From the NCBI RefSeq assembly GCF_000218895.1, contig NC_015703.1, positions 929,501 through 993,500 of the forward strand: a DNA stretch of 64,000 bases, in the 5' to 3' direction. The translations under genes were made by a program, and so were the position numbers. Within the stretch, counting starts at the first letter, position 1. The number at the start of each line of letters is the position of its first letter. The notes beneath the pieces are model-generated. The model had not been told where the DNA came from and did no database searches. It saw only the letters and a program-made list of their open reading frames with translations. This DNA is from Runella slithyformis DSM 19594. GTDB lineage: Bacteria; Bacteroidota; Bacteroidia; Cytophagales; Spirosomataceae. Positions 43,988 to 52,867 of this stretch are shown here, piece after piece.

Positions 43988-44073
43988 CGAATGACGAGCG
44001 GTCCGCCGCCGCGGTGACGAATTTTTTGCTAGTGTAGTATTCGTCACCGCGGCGGCGGACCGCTCGTCATTCG
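43988..44073. repeat. 35-bp perfect inverted repeat between convergent genes
   Basis: Arms 43988-44022 and 44039-44073 are perfect reverse complements (35 bp) around a 16-base loop. GC-rich centre of each arm (GTCCGCCGCCGCGG). It lies between the TonB receptor stop and the convergent isomerase stop, so it can terminate both transcripts. The word TTCGAATGACGA at its left edge recurs at 57792-57803. Confidence 0.8.
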
Positions 44074-44093
44074 TACCTCGTCATTACCTAAAT

Positions 44094-45029
44094 CTACACC
44101 ATGGCTCCCACTCGCTCCAACAGCTTCTTGGTCGCTTTGATGCCGTCGTATTCTGACGTTACGTTTCCTTCGTATTCGATTCCGATGATGCCTCTGAAAC
44201 CGGCGTCTTTAACGATCTTCAGCAAACGGGCGTAATCCATTTTGGCTTCGTTGCCTTTTTCGTCAAAATCGTTGGTTTTAGCACTTACGCCTTTGGCAAA
44301 GGCCATCAGCTCTTTTACACCTTTGTAGCGATCATATTCTTCCACGCATTTGCCGCCCCACTCGCTGTTATCGCTGCGTTTTACGCAGAAGTTACCGAAA
44401 TCGGGTAAGGTACCCACATTTTTCATGTTGACCTGCTTCATCACGTTCGAAAGCCACTGCCCGTCAGACGAATACCCGCCGTGGTTTTCCACGATCACGT
44501 TGATGCCTACCGGGGCCGCAAACTCGCCTAATTTTCCAAGACCGTCAATCGCCGCTTTGGCGACTTCTTCGGCCGTACCGCGCCCGAATGAGTTGACCCG
44601 AATGGTTTTACAGCCGAGGTATTTGGCACACTCCACCCATTTTTTGTGATTGTCTACCGCTTTGTTACGTACGGCGGCATCGGTTTCGGCCAAACCGCCT
44701 TCGCCGTCGATCATGATGAGGTGGTTTTTAATATCATTGTCTTTGCAGCGCGTCAGCAGGTCATTCAGATAGGCGGTATCTTTGGCTTTATCTTTGAACA
44801 TTTGGTTGACGTACTCCACAATCCCAATTCCAAACTCCTTCCGGGCTACGACGGGGAAATCTAAATTGGTTAGTTTTTTTTCGTTGAAAATGGTTTTGTG
44901 CAATGACCACTCAGCCAACGAGATCTCAAACCACAATTTGTTGGGTTCGGCGGCAAACAGTTCGGGTGCCAACGCAGCCATGCCTGCGGCAGCTCCCAGA
45001 TTTTTAATGAATGTACGGCGATTATTCAT
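44094..45029 (-). CDS. Sugar phosphate isomerase/epimerase family protein with Tat-like signal
   Basis: 311 residues from ATG 45029. N-terminus NNRRTFIKNLGAAAGMAALAP is a Tat-type signal. TIM barrel of the AP_endonuc_2 family: NVIVENHGGYSS (metal ligand region), LPDFGNFC and GIIGIEYEG. Unlike the member at 9697 it is not beside a GMC dehydrogenase. Periplasmic sugar or keto-sugar isomerisation is inferred from family. Short 28-base gap from the coiled-coil gene upstream on the same strand. Confidence 0.85.
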   Translation of the reverse strand: MNNRRTFIKNLGAAAGMAALAPELFAAEPNKLWFEISLAEWSLHKTIFNEKKLTNLDFPVVARKEFGIGIVEYVNQMFKDKAKDTAYLNDLLTRCKDNDIKNHLIMIDGEGGLAETDAAVRNKAVDNHKKWVECAKYLGCKTIRVNSFGRGTAEEVAKAAIDGLGKLGEFAAPVGINVIVENHGGYSSDGQWLSNVMKQVNMKNVGTLPDFGNFCVKRSDNSEWGGKCVEEYDRYKGVKELMAFAKGVSAKTNDFDEKGNEAKMDYARLLKIVKDAGFRGIIGIEYEGNVTSEYDGIKATKKLLERVGAMV

Positions 45030-45057
45030 GAGAAAATGATTCAATATTTATAAATAA

Positions 45058-45402
45058 CTATGGTTTTGAGTTTTTAATGGCATGCAAAAGAATTTCCATG
45101 CTATTTCTCAGTTCAGCTTGACCGGCCTTTATATCCTGTTGAATATCTACAATTCGGCCGGTATGATTATCTACTTTAGTTTCCAATCTGTCTACTTTAA
45201 TTTCCAATCTGTCTACTTTGATTTCCAATCTGTCTACTTTAGTTTCTACAGAGGCTACAGCTACTTTTAAACCGGCAATATCAATTGAATTTAAAGCCAC
45301 TTTAAGGCTTAAATTTGCTACTTCTTCCGCAATTCTATCCTGTTTTACAAGTATTTCAGAAACTACTTCTTCAAGCTGCGATAAGCGTTCTTTTTCCGAC
45401 AT
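45058..45402 (-). CDS. Small coiled-coil protein built from heptad repeats
   Basis: 114 residues from ATG 45402. Almost entirely a predicted coiled coil; near residues 52-78 the heptad VDRLEIK is repeated three to four times by 21-bp DNA repeats. No enzymatic motif and no signal peptide, so presumably cytoplasmic. Similar small heptad proteins are common in Bacteroidota but of unknown function. Confidence 0.65.
   Translation of the reverse strand: MSEKERLSQLEEVVSEILVKQDRIAEEVANLSLKVALNSIDIAGLKVAVASVETKVDRLEIKVDRLEIKVDRLETKVDNHTGRIVDIQQDIKAGQAELRNSMEILLHAIKNSKP
45170..45251 (-). repeat. 21-bp tandem repeats within the coiled-coil gene
   Basis: About four units of TCTACTTTAGTTTCCAATCTG-like sequence (units at 45170, 45191, 45212 and 45233), 90-95% identical, in frame and equal to three heptads plus a partial one. 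Copy number could vary between strains by slippage. Confidence 0.85.
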
Positions 45403-45457
45403 CGGTTGTATTAGTTTATAATGCAAGTAACAAAAGAAAACAGTCAAAATCAAACTT

Positions 45458-47677
45458 CTACTTCTTCCCCACGTACCGCTCAAAAAACTCATAAATACGC
45501 AGCATTCGGTCAATGCGCTGACGCGGATTTCCGCTGCGGCTCAGCTCGTGCGTAGCGCCCGGCATCCGGACATATTCCACTTCACGGCCCAAAATTTTGA
45601 GGGATTTATACATCATTTCGCTTTGAATGACGCCCGTACGCAGGTCATTTTCCCCGTGTTTGATGAGAAAAGGGGTTTTGATCTTATCAACGAATGAATA
45701 GGGTGAATTCGCATCCATGGACTCTTTGGCTTCCGTTTCCCACGGATACCCCCCAAAATAGCCCGGCACCAGACGCCATGCGTTGCCCTCGCCCATAAAC
45801 GTAGTCAGCTCGTACACACCGCGTTGGGCAAAAGCAGCCTTGAAGCGATGATCGTGCGCAATGATCCACGCGGTAAGATACCCCGCGTACGAGCCCCCCG
45901 TAATCACCTGCCGGGAAGTATCCGCCCAGGTTTCTTTGGCGGCATCGGCACACGCCCGCAGTACATCTTCGGCCGGACCGGTACCCCAATCGCGGTAGTT
46001 GGCTTTCATAAAGTCCACGCCGTAGCCTCCGGAACCTCTCGGATTGGCATACACCACTCCATACCCCTGCGCACAGAAAAATTGATGCTCATGCCACATC
46101 GACGCTTCACCCGGGCCCCACATCGCCGTCGGGCCGCCGTGCATATTAAGCAGCAGCGGATATTTCTTTCCGGACTCGGCAAACGTCGGTTTCATGATCC
46201 AATACTCAATGGTTTGGCCTTTGGAATTTTTGAAGCTGCGTTTTTCGGGCAGACTCAAGGCTTTTTTGCTGACCCAATCATTGTGCGAAGAAAGCTTCAC
46301 GGCATTTTTGGTCAACACATCCGCCTGATACAATTCCGACGGATTGATCACTTCGGTTTTGGCAAAAACCACCTTGTTCGGCAGTACGTCAAAGTCCGTC
46401 ACCCCGCTGTCAAAATCCGAAAGTTGTTCTACTTTATCAATGGCAGGCACGGCTCTGAAAAGCGGGACACCTCCGTTAGAGGAAGCCGTAAAGTAAACGT
46501 AATCCACTTTTCCTACCTCTTTTTTGTTTTTGGGGAATGTTAACGTCACCCATTTCAGATTGCCGGGCGAACGGTCAAACGGATTGATGCTGTATTTGGC
46601 ATTGGCGGCTTTAAGGTTTAAAAAGCCCAAATGACCTTGGTCGAGCGTGGCTGATTTTACCGGTGCCTGCGAGCTGATGAACGCCAGCCACTGTCCATCC
46701 GGCGACGGCGTCGGCTGACTGAAACTGCGCCCTTTTTCCACCAATACCGTACGTATTCCGCTGCCGTCGGCATTCATGACACAAATACGACTTTCGGTAT
46801 CACGGTCGGGGTGAAGCAGACTATCGGCACGGGCCGTAAACCATATTTGTTTGCCATCTCCCGACCAGGCCGCCCCCGTATACGAATAAAATCCTTTGGT
46901 AAGCGGTGTGGGCTTCGCACCTTCTTTGACCTCAATGACCAACAGATGATTAAAGCTCAGTTCCTGCCCCGCCGAGGCTTCGCCCTGAAAGTTCAGGCGG
47001 TTGATGACCTTGGCTTTTTTATCTTCCACGTCTTTATCTAAATACGCTCGGATCTCTTCAATCGTACCGTCGGGATTGGGCTTGGCCGTATTTTTCTTTA
47101 AAAACTCATTTTTGGCAAAGCCCGCCTTTTCCAAGCTCCACGTCGGGCCTGCTTTGGTCGGATTGAGGGTAGAGTCGGCCATCAGGGCCGAAAAGGCCGC
47201 GCCGGTCGAAAACAGTATCCGGCGACCGTCAGGCGAAAACTGCGGACCGGAGGCTCCGTGTTTGTAATCGGTCAACTGCCACGCTTCTCCTCCGTCCAAG
47301 AGCATAATAAACACCTGCGATTTGCCTTTGACGGCGCGGACAAACGCTACGCTTTTTCCGTCCGGGCTCCACACCGCCTGGCTTGCGCTTTCGGTCCCTC
47401 GCGTGATGGCACGCGGGGCGGTTTTGGCTTCCAGATCCACCAACCAAAGGTGAGTACGGTATTCATATTCAAGGGCTTCGGCCGCAGGTTCAAGGGTGGT
47501 AACGGTATACACGGCACGTTTTCCGTCAGGAGAAATGGCAATGCCGCCTACCTGCTTAATACGCGTCAGGTCAGAGGCTACGATCTTTTCTTTGGTTTGG
47601 GAAAAGCCGGTAAAAGAAGCATTTAAAAGAAGAGTCAACAGTAAAACAACTCTCGGCAGGCTAGTAAAAAACATCAT
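45458..47677 (-). CDS. S9 family (prolyl oligopeptidase-like) secreted peptidase
   Basis: 739 residues, signal peptide cleaved near GFSQ. N-terminal WD40/beta-propeller-like repeats with ISPDGKRA, WSPDGKSV, FSPDGRR and PSPDGQW motifs (about 45-320), then a C-terminal alpha/beta-hydrolase: nucleophile Ser in GGSYAGYLTAW, Asp in HGENDLRTG and His in PGATHELSR. Acylaminoacyl/dipeptidyl peptidase type, periplasmic. Ends 56 bases before the coiled-coil gene. Confidence 0.94.
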   Translation of the reverse strand: MMFFTSLPRVVLLLTLLLNASFTGFSQTKEKIVASDLTRIKQVGGIAISPDGKRAVYTVTTLEPAAEALEYEYRTHLWLVDLEAKTAPRAITRGTESASQAVWSPDGKSVAFVRAVKGKSQVFIMLLDGGEAWQLTDYKHGASGPQFSPDGRRILFSTGAAFSALMADSTLNPTKAGPTWSLEKAGFAKNEFLKKNTAKPNPDGTIEEIRAYLDKDVEDKKAKVINRLNFQGEASAGQELSFNHLLVIEVKEGAKPTPLTKGFYSYTGAAWSGDGKQIWFTARADSLLHPDRDTESRICVMNADGSGIRTVLVEKGRSFSQPTPSPDGQWLAFISSQAPVKSATLDQGHLGFLNLKAANAKYSINPFDRSPGNLKWVTLTFPKNKKEVGKVDYVYFTASSNGGVPLFRAVPAIDKVEQLSDFDSGVTDFDVLPNKVVFAKTEVINPSELYQADVLTKNAVKLSSHNDWVSKKALSLPEKRSFKNSKGQTIEYWIMKPTFAESGKKYPLLLNMHGGPTAMWGPGEASMWHEHQFFCAQGYGVVYANPRGSGGYGVDFMKANYRDWGTGPAEDVLRACADAAKETWADTSRQVITGGSYAGYLTAWIIAHDHRFKAAFAQRGVYELTTFMGEGNAWRLVPGYFGGYPWETEAKESMDANSPYSFVDKIKTPFLIKHGENDLRTGVIQSEMMYKSLKILGREVEYVRMPGATHELSRSGNPRQRIDRMLRIYEFFERYVGKK

Positions 47678-47751
47678 TTGAAAGGGGTTGTTGATTTGAC
47701 CTCTAAAGTAAGCACTTTCACCGATTTGTCAATACCTAATGGTTTTGGTCT

Positions 47752-47759
47752 TACCTTTG
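47752..47759 (+). promoter_or_regulatory. -7 box (TACCTTTG) for aguB
   Basis: Exact TAnnTTTG, 72 bases before the ATG; a TTTG lies 23 bases upstream (47725-47728). Confidence 0.55.
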
Positions 47760-47831
47760 TTATTTCATTGAACTTTTCACATTGAATGATGTTCTGCAAT
47801 CTGTACGAATGTCCATTAATTCAGGAATGCC

Positions 47832-48701
47832 ATGCGAAACGTAAAAGTAGGTCTGGTGCAAATGAGCTGCACCGCCGATGTTGACCATAATGTGGAGAAA
47901 GCCATCGCGAAGGTTCGCGAGGCGGCCGCGCAGGGAGCGCAGATCGTGTGTTTGCAGGAGCTGTTCAAATCCCTGTATTTCTGCGATGTGGAAGACCATG
48001 CTAATTTCAATTTAGGAGAAGCCATTCCCGGTCCTACCACCGATCAGTTCGGTGAGTTGGCCAAAGAATTGGGGGTGGTCATCATTGCCTCCTTGTTTGA
48101 AAAACGGGCTCCGGGGTTATATCATAACACTACAGCCGTCTTGGATGCCGACGGCCGCTATTTGGGGAAATACCGCAAAATGCACATCCCCGATGACCCG
48201 GGCTACTACGAGAAATTCTATTTTACGCCCGGCGATCTGGGCTATAAGGTTTTTGAAACCAAGTTTGGGAAACTGGGCGTTCTGATCTGCTGGGATCAGT
48301 GGTACCCGGAAGCGGCACGGATCACGAGCCTGATGGGGGCCGAAATTTTATTTTACCCCACGGCCATCGGTTGGGACACCCATGAGCAGGACCCCGCCGT
48401 GAATCTGGAGCAATACAACGCCTGGCAAACCATTCAGCGGAGTCACTCGGTTGCCAACGGAGTGTATGTGGTATCGGTCAACCGCGTAGGGCGCGAAGCC
48501 GATCAGCAATTTTGGGGCGGGTCGTTTATATCCAACCCTTTTGGAAGCTTGATGTACCTGGCCTCACACGACCGGGAAGAAGTAAAAGTAGTGGAATTGG
48601 ATCTGGACAAAACGGAATACTACCGTACCACCTGGCCCTACCTCCGCGACCGCCGCATTGACAGCTACCAACCCATCACGAAGCGTTTGATTGATGAATA
48701 G
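47832..48701 (+). CDS. aguB: N-carbamoylputrescine amidase (nitrilase superfamily)
   Basis: 289 residues. Catalytic triad Glu43 (CLQELF), Lys116 (YRKMHIP) and Cys153 (LICWDQWYPE) of the nitrilase superfamily; MHIPDDPGYYEKFYF and the GWDTHEQDP block match N-carbamoylputrescine amidases. Converts N-carbamoylputrescine to putrescine, CO2 and ammonia in the agmatine route of polyamine synthesis. The usual neighbour agmatine deiminase (aguA) is not present in this window. Confidence 0.92.
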   Translation: MRNVKVGLVQMSCTADVDHNVEKAIAKVREAAAQGAQIVCLQELFKSLYFCDVEDHANFNLGEAIPGPTTDQFGELAKELGVVIIASLFEKRAPGLYHNTTAVLDADGRYLGKYRKMHIPDDPGYYEKFYFTPGDLGYKVFETKFGKLGVLICWDQWYPEAARITSLMGAEILFYPTAIGWDTHEQDPAVNLEQYNAWQTIQRSHSVANGVYVVSVNRVGREADQQFWGGSFISNPFGSLMYLASHDREEVKVVELDLDKTEYYRTTWPYLRDRRIDSYQPITKRLIDE

Positions 48702-48725
48702 AGCAGAGGTAGAGACTTTAGACAA

Positions 48726-48779
48726 TGGATTATAGATGTTGGAAACAGAATAAGTCTAACTTCCAACGTCTATAATCCA
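48726..48779. repeat. 19-bp inverted repeat between convergent aguB and hisIE
   Basis: Arms 48726-48744 and 48761-48779 pair over 19 positions with one G-U. It sits between two convergent stops, suggesting a bidirectional terminator, though without T runs. Confidence 0.6.
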
Positions 48780-48786
48780 ATACCCG

Positions 48787-49386
48787 CTACTTATGTCTCT
48801 CCTTTAATACCTCCACGATATCATCCAGATCCATGCCGCGCTGTTCGAGCAGGATCAGGTAGTGAAAAAGGAGATCGGCTGCTTCGTTTTTGAACAGATA
48901 GTCGTTGGTATCTTTGGCCTCGATCACCAATTCAACGGCTTCTTCTCCCACTTTTTGGGCAATTTTATTCACGCCCCGTTGGAATAGCTTACTCGTATAC
49001 GAAGATTCGGAAGGATTATTCTTACGCTCGCGGATGATCTGCTTTTGCAGGTAATTTAAAAACGGCGCTTTGCCCTCATTCTTCTCAAAAAAGCAGGTAT
49101 CGGCACCGGTATGGCAGGTAGGGCCGATCGGATGAGCTTTGATCAGAATCGTATCTTGGTCACAATCCGCCAAAATGGCTTTGACTTCCAGAATATGACC
49201 GGAGGTTTCTCCCTTGGTCCACAGGCGCTGTTTGCTGCGACTGAAAAATGTCACGACCCGGTCGGCTTCGGTTTTGGCCAACGCCTCCTCATTCATATAT
49301 CCCAACATCAGCACTTTACCCGTTTCGTGGTCCTGAACCACGGCAGGCACTAACCCATCCGGGGATTTTTCAAAATTGATTTTCAT
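48787..49386 (-). CDS. hisIE: Bifunctional phosphoribosyl-AMP cyclohydrolase / phosphoribosyl-ATP pyrophosphatase
   Basis: 199 residues. HisI half (1-105): TFFSRSKQRLWTKGETSGH, DCDQDTILI (metal-binding Asp cluster) and PTCHTGADTCF (zinc Cys). HisE half (about 110-199): SYTSKLFQRGVNKIAQKVGEEAVELVIEA with the MazG-like EExxE. Steps 2 and 3 of histidine synthesis. The fusion is usual in Bacteroidota. No other his gene in the window. Confidence 0.96.
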   Translation of the reverse strand: MKINFEKSPDGLVPAVVQDHETGKVLMLGYMNEEALAKTEADRVVTFFSRSKQRLWTKGETSGHILEVKAILADCDQDTILIKAHPIGPTCHTGADTCFFEKNEGKAPFLNYLQKQIIRERKNNPSESSYTSKLFQRGVNKIAQKVGEEAVELVIEAKDTNDYLFKNEAADLLFHYLILLEQRGMDLDDIVEVLKERHK

Positions 49387-49488
49387 ACATTGATAGTGAT
49401 GTTAGAAATCGGACGATAAACAGCAGATCGGGACACTTCCCTATCTACCGTCCATCGTCCTTGTCCTAACGTCTATTTTCTAAAAGAA

Positions 49489-50652
49489 TTAATTGCCAAA
49501 ACTGGCGTATAAACGTACATCATCGAGCATGATCTGATCCCCGCACATGATCACCAGACGCTCGATCACGTTGCGCAGTTCACGCACATTTCCCGTCCAG
49601 GGCAACGACTTCAGGTGCTGCATGGCATCAGGAAGGATGGTTTTAGGAGCCCCGCCATATTCCTGCGAAACATCGTACAGAAACTTCTCCGCCAACAGGG
49701 GAATATCTTCCCGGCGCTCCGCCAACGGCGGAACGTGAATGGGAATCACGTTGAGGCGGTGGTATAAGTCTTCCCGAAAACCGCCTTCGGCGATTTCGCG
49801 TTTCAGGTCTTTATTGGTGGCGGCAATGACCCGCACGTTGATCTTGATCTCTTTATCACCGCCGACGCGTGTGATCTTGCTTTCCTGCAATGCCCGCAGC
49901 ACTTTGGCCTGGGCCGACAGGCTCATATCCCCGATTTCGTCCAGAAAGAGGGTGCCGCCATCCGACTGCTCAAACTTACCGATGCGTTGCTTTACCGCGC
50001 CGGTAAAGGCTCCTTTTTCGTACCCAAACAACTCACTTTCAATCAATTCACTTGGAATGGCGGCGCAGTTTACTTCGATCAGCGGCTTATTGGCGCGGCT
50101 ACTTCTTTCATGAATTTGCTTCGCTACCATTTCTTTTCCGGAGCCATTGGCCCCCGTAATCAGTACGCGCGCTTCGGTAGGTGCTACGCGATCTATGGTA
50201 TCCTTTACTTTTCGGATGGGCGCAGATTCGCCTACGATCTCGTTGATCTTAAAAATACGTTTCTTCAAGTCAACGGTTTCGGCCACCAACTTCGATTTTT
50301 CGATGGCGTTGCGCACCGAGACCAGTAAACGGTTCAGATCCGGGGGTTTAGTGATAAAATCATACGCCCCTCTTTTGGTAGCTTCGACAGCATTTTCCAC
50401 ATTGCCGAAGGCCGATATCATGATAAATTGAGTGGAGCGTTCAGCCTCTCCGGCTTTCAGGAGCACTTCCAGGCCTTCCAATTTCGGCATACGGATGTCA
50501 CAAAGCGCTACATCGTACGAATTTTTCAAAATCATATTGAGGCCTTCTTCACCGTCTTTGGCTTCTTCGACCTCATATCCTTCGTATTCTAAAATATCCC
50601 GCAAGGCGGCACGGATACTTTTTTCGTCATCCACAATTAGGATTTTTGCCAT
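49489..50652 (-). CDS. Sigma-54-dependent response regulator lacking a DNA-binding domain
   Basis: 387 residues. CheY-like receiver (1-120) with DDE near 7-10 and phospho-acceptor Asp near 52 (VALCDIRMPKL), then a full AAA+ sigma-54 interaction domain: Walker A GANGSGKEM, GAFTGA motif, Walker B GGTLFLDEIG, and the R-finger region. The chain ends about 15 residues after NVRELRNVIERLVI, where NtrC-type proteins usually continue with a Fis helix-turn-helix; here it stops at YASFGN. It may act without site-specific DNA binding. No histidine kinase adjacent. Confidence 0.92.
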   Translation of the reverse strand: MAKILIVDDEKSIRAALRDILEYEGYEVEEAKDGEEGLNMILKNSYDVALCDIRMPKLEGLEVLLKAGEAERSTQFIMISAFGNVENAVEATKRGAYDFITKPPDLNRLLVSVRNAIEKSKLVAETVDLKKRIFKINEIVGESAPIRKVKDTIDRVAPTEARVLITGANGSGKEMVAKQIHERSSRANKPLIEVNCAAIPSELIESELFGYEKGAFTGAVKQRIGKFEQSDGGTLFLDEIGDMSLSAQAKVLRALQESKITRVGGDKEIKINVRVIAATNKDLKREIAEGGFREDLYHRLNVIPIHVPPLAERREDIPLLAEKFLYDVSQEYGGAPKTILPDAMQHLKSLPWTGNVRELRNVIERLVIMCGDQIMLDDVRLYASFGN

Positions 50653-50855
50653 CTGTAGTAGAAATGTTAACCGTTAAGTGTTTGTTGCCGGCCGGAAAAG
50701 GAATGAATCAAAATGCGCTCATTTTCAATGCTCAACAAAAACAACTCCCTGTGCAATAGCACTTGATTGGGCAAATTTAATAAACCCATGGCGGAAATTA
50801 CGCGAAAGAATTGAGCATTTACAAATATTTTAGCTTTATCCCTGCTATTTCTATC

Positions 50856-51554
50856 TTATTCAAAGACATATCCGTACTGTTTCGTAATTTTTTTCTTCTT
50901 CATCTTCTTAACTGTCATACTCATCCTCACATCTTTGAAAGGACGGTCAGCCTGATCCTTGGGTTGACGGGCAATACTGTCAACGACGGCCAAGCCGCTG
51001 ATGACCTGCCCGAATACGGTATACCCGCCGTCCAAATGCGGCGTTCCGCCAATGCTCGTGTAGGCCTCTTTCTGTGCAGCCGTAGGTACGCGCCCTCCGC
51101 GTTTCAGTTGCGCGCTCAGTCCTTCCGCATCCCATACGCGTCCCTGAACGATGTAAAACTGACAACCGGACGATTTTTTTTCGGGGTTATTGTTGCGGGC
51201 AGCGGCCAAAGCACCTTTTTTATGAAACAATTCGGGTTTAAACTCTGCCGGAATCCGCGCCAGTTCGGCACCGCCCCCCCCGAGACGTTCTCCGGGTTTG
51301 GCTTTTTTGGACGTAGGGTCTCCTCCCTGAATCATAAAACCTTCGATAATACGGTGAAACAACAGGCTGTCGTAGAAGCGGTCATTGATCAATTTCAGAA
51401 AATTCTGTTTGTGTAAAGGTGTTTGATCGTGCAGTATGGCTTTCATTTCCCCATAATTGGTAGTGATACTCACAAGATATTCCTTACGGGATTTTTTTTG
51501 CGCCATGGTCTGAACACAACCCAGCAGGAGAAATAGCAGACAAAAACGGTTCAT
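50856..51554 (-). CDS. Peptidyl-prolyl cis-trans isomerase, cyclophilin type, exported
   Basis: 232 residues; the N-terminal hydrophobic segment could be a signal peptide or a lipobox (LLGC). Cyclophilin core with FHRIIEGFMIQGGDPTSKK (catalytic Arg), GALAAARNNNPEKKSSGCQFYI and HLDGGYTVFGQVISG. It helps fold periplasmic proteins. The last ~25 residues are Lys-rich. Divergent from the HD hydrolase with a short 70-base spacer. Confidence 0.93.
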   Translation of the reverse strand: MNRFCLLFLLLGCVQTMAQKKSRKEYLVSITTNYGEMKAILHDQTPLHKQNFLKLINDRFYDSLLFHRIIEGFMIQGGDPTSKKAKPGERLGGGGAELARIPAEFKPELFHKKGALAAARNNNPEKKSSGCQFYIVQGRVWDAEGLSAQLKRGGRVPTAAQKEAYTSIGGTPHLDGGYTVFGQVISGLAVVDSIARQPKDQADRPFKDVRMSMTVKKMKKKKITKQYGYVFE

Positions 51555-51624
51555 TTAAGGATTGGCTTTAGTTAATTCACGAAATTGCACTCAAAAAAAA
51601 CGTTTCCCAAATTTTAGACAGCCC

Positions 51625-52857
51625 GTGAACAAACGCAAAATTCTCAACGATCCCGTTTACGGTTTCATTAACATTCCGTCCGACTTTGTTTTTGACCTGA
51701 TCGAGCACCCTTATTTTCAGCGCCTTCGCCGTATTCGGCAGTTGGGTTTGGCCGAGTTTGTGTATCCCGGGGCCCTGCACACGCGCTTTCATCACGCGCT
51801 GGGAGCCATGCACCTGATGTGTCAGGCGCTCAATACGCTTCGTGCCAAAGGCCACCTGATTTGGGAGGCCGAATGGGAAGCCGCCCAAATTGCCATTCTG
51901 CTGCATGATGTGGGCCACGGCCCTTTTTCGCACGTGTTGGAACGAACCATTTTTACCAATGTTCCCCACGAATACCTTTCCCTCCAAATCATGAAAGAGC
52001 TCAGTCGCCAACTGGGAGGGCGATTGGATCTGGCCATTCAAATGTTTGAAGGAAGTTATCCAAGGCATTTTTTTCATCAGCTCATTTCCAGCCAACTGGA
52101 TATGGACCGGATGGATTACCTCAACCGTGACTGCTTTTTTACGGGGGTGGCGGAGGGGGCCATCGGGACCGACCGTATCATCAAAATGCTGGATGTCGCG
52201 GACGACCGGTTGGTCGTGGAGTTCAAAGGCATTTTAAGTATTGAAAATTTTCTCAATGCCCGGCGGCTGATGTATTGGCAGGTATATTTACACAAAACCT
52301 CCATCTGCGCCGAAGTGATGCTTATTCAGGCCATCCGGCGCGCCCGCGAATTGGTCATGAGCGGAGAGGCCGTTTTTGCCCCACCGCATTTTTTATTATT
52401 CCTGACCAATACCGTGACTCTCAGCCAATTTGAAGAAGACCGTGCGTATTTCCACGCCTTTACTCAAATTGACGATTATGATATATGGGCCTGCATCAAG
52501 GCGTGGGCCGATCATTTTGACCCGGTACTATCTTCCATCTGCCGACGGCTATTGGAGCGAAAATTGTATAAAATTCAGTTTTCCAACGAGCCTTTCAACC
52601 AAAATCAACTCCTGCAAATTCGCCAACAGCTCACCGCTCAGGGAGTGCCGGAAGACCTGCAACCCTATTATTTGGTAGAAGGGCAATCGACCAATGAAGC
52701 TTATGTTTCGAGCAAAGAGCGCATCCTGATCAAAATGAAAGACGGCAGCGTGTGCGACATTGCCGATGCTTCTGATTTGCCGACCATTAAGGCCCTTAGT
52801 AATATTGTCCGAAAGTATTATGTTTGTTGGATGAAACCCCTAACTTTGCAGTCTTAA
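51625..52857 (+). CDS. HD domain phosphohydrolase (dNTPase-like)
   Basis: 410 residues if started at GTG 51625, which agrees with relatives starting NKRKILNDPVYGF; a TTG at 51562 would add 21. HD motifs: TRFHHALGAMHL (His), LLHDVGHGPFSHVLE (His-Asp) and MDRMDYLNRDCF (final Asp). Resembles the HD family related to dGTP triphosphohydrolases and SAMHD1. It may hydrolyse dNTPs or other phosphomonoesters. Its stop is 10 bases from lpxD, so it is probably the first gene of the lipid A operon transcript. Confidence 0.88.
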   Translation: MNKRKILNDPVYGFINIPSDFVFDLIEHPYFQRLRRIRQLGLAEFVYPGALHTRFHHALGAMHLMCQALNTLRAKGHLIWEAEWEAAQIAILLHDVGHGPFSHVLERTIFTNVPHEYLSLQIMKELSRQLGGRLDLAIQMFEGSYPRHFFHQLISSQLDMDRMDYLNRDCFFTGVAEGAIGTDRIIKMLDVADDRLVVEFKGILSIENFLNARRLMYWQVYLHKTSICAEVMLIQAIRRARELVMSGEAVFAPPHFLLFLTNTVTLSQFEEDRAYFHAFTQIDDYDIWACIKAWADHFDPVLSSICRRLLERKLYKIQFSNEPFNQNQLLQIRQQLTAQGVPEDLQPYYLVEGQSTNEAYVSSKERILIKMKDGSVCDIADASDLPTIKALSNIVRKYYVCWMKPLTLQS

Positions 52858-52867
52858 TTAAGACCGT

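Noticed and set aside
45170-45251. Direct repeats considered as a CRISPR array
   Set aside because: Units are tandem without spacers and in frame with a coiled-coil gene; no cas genes.
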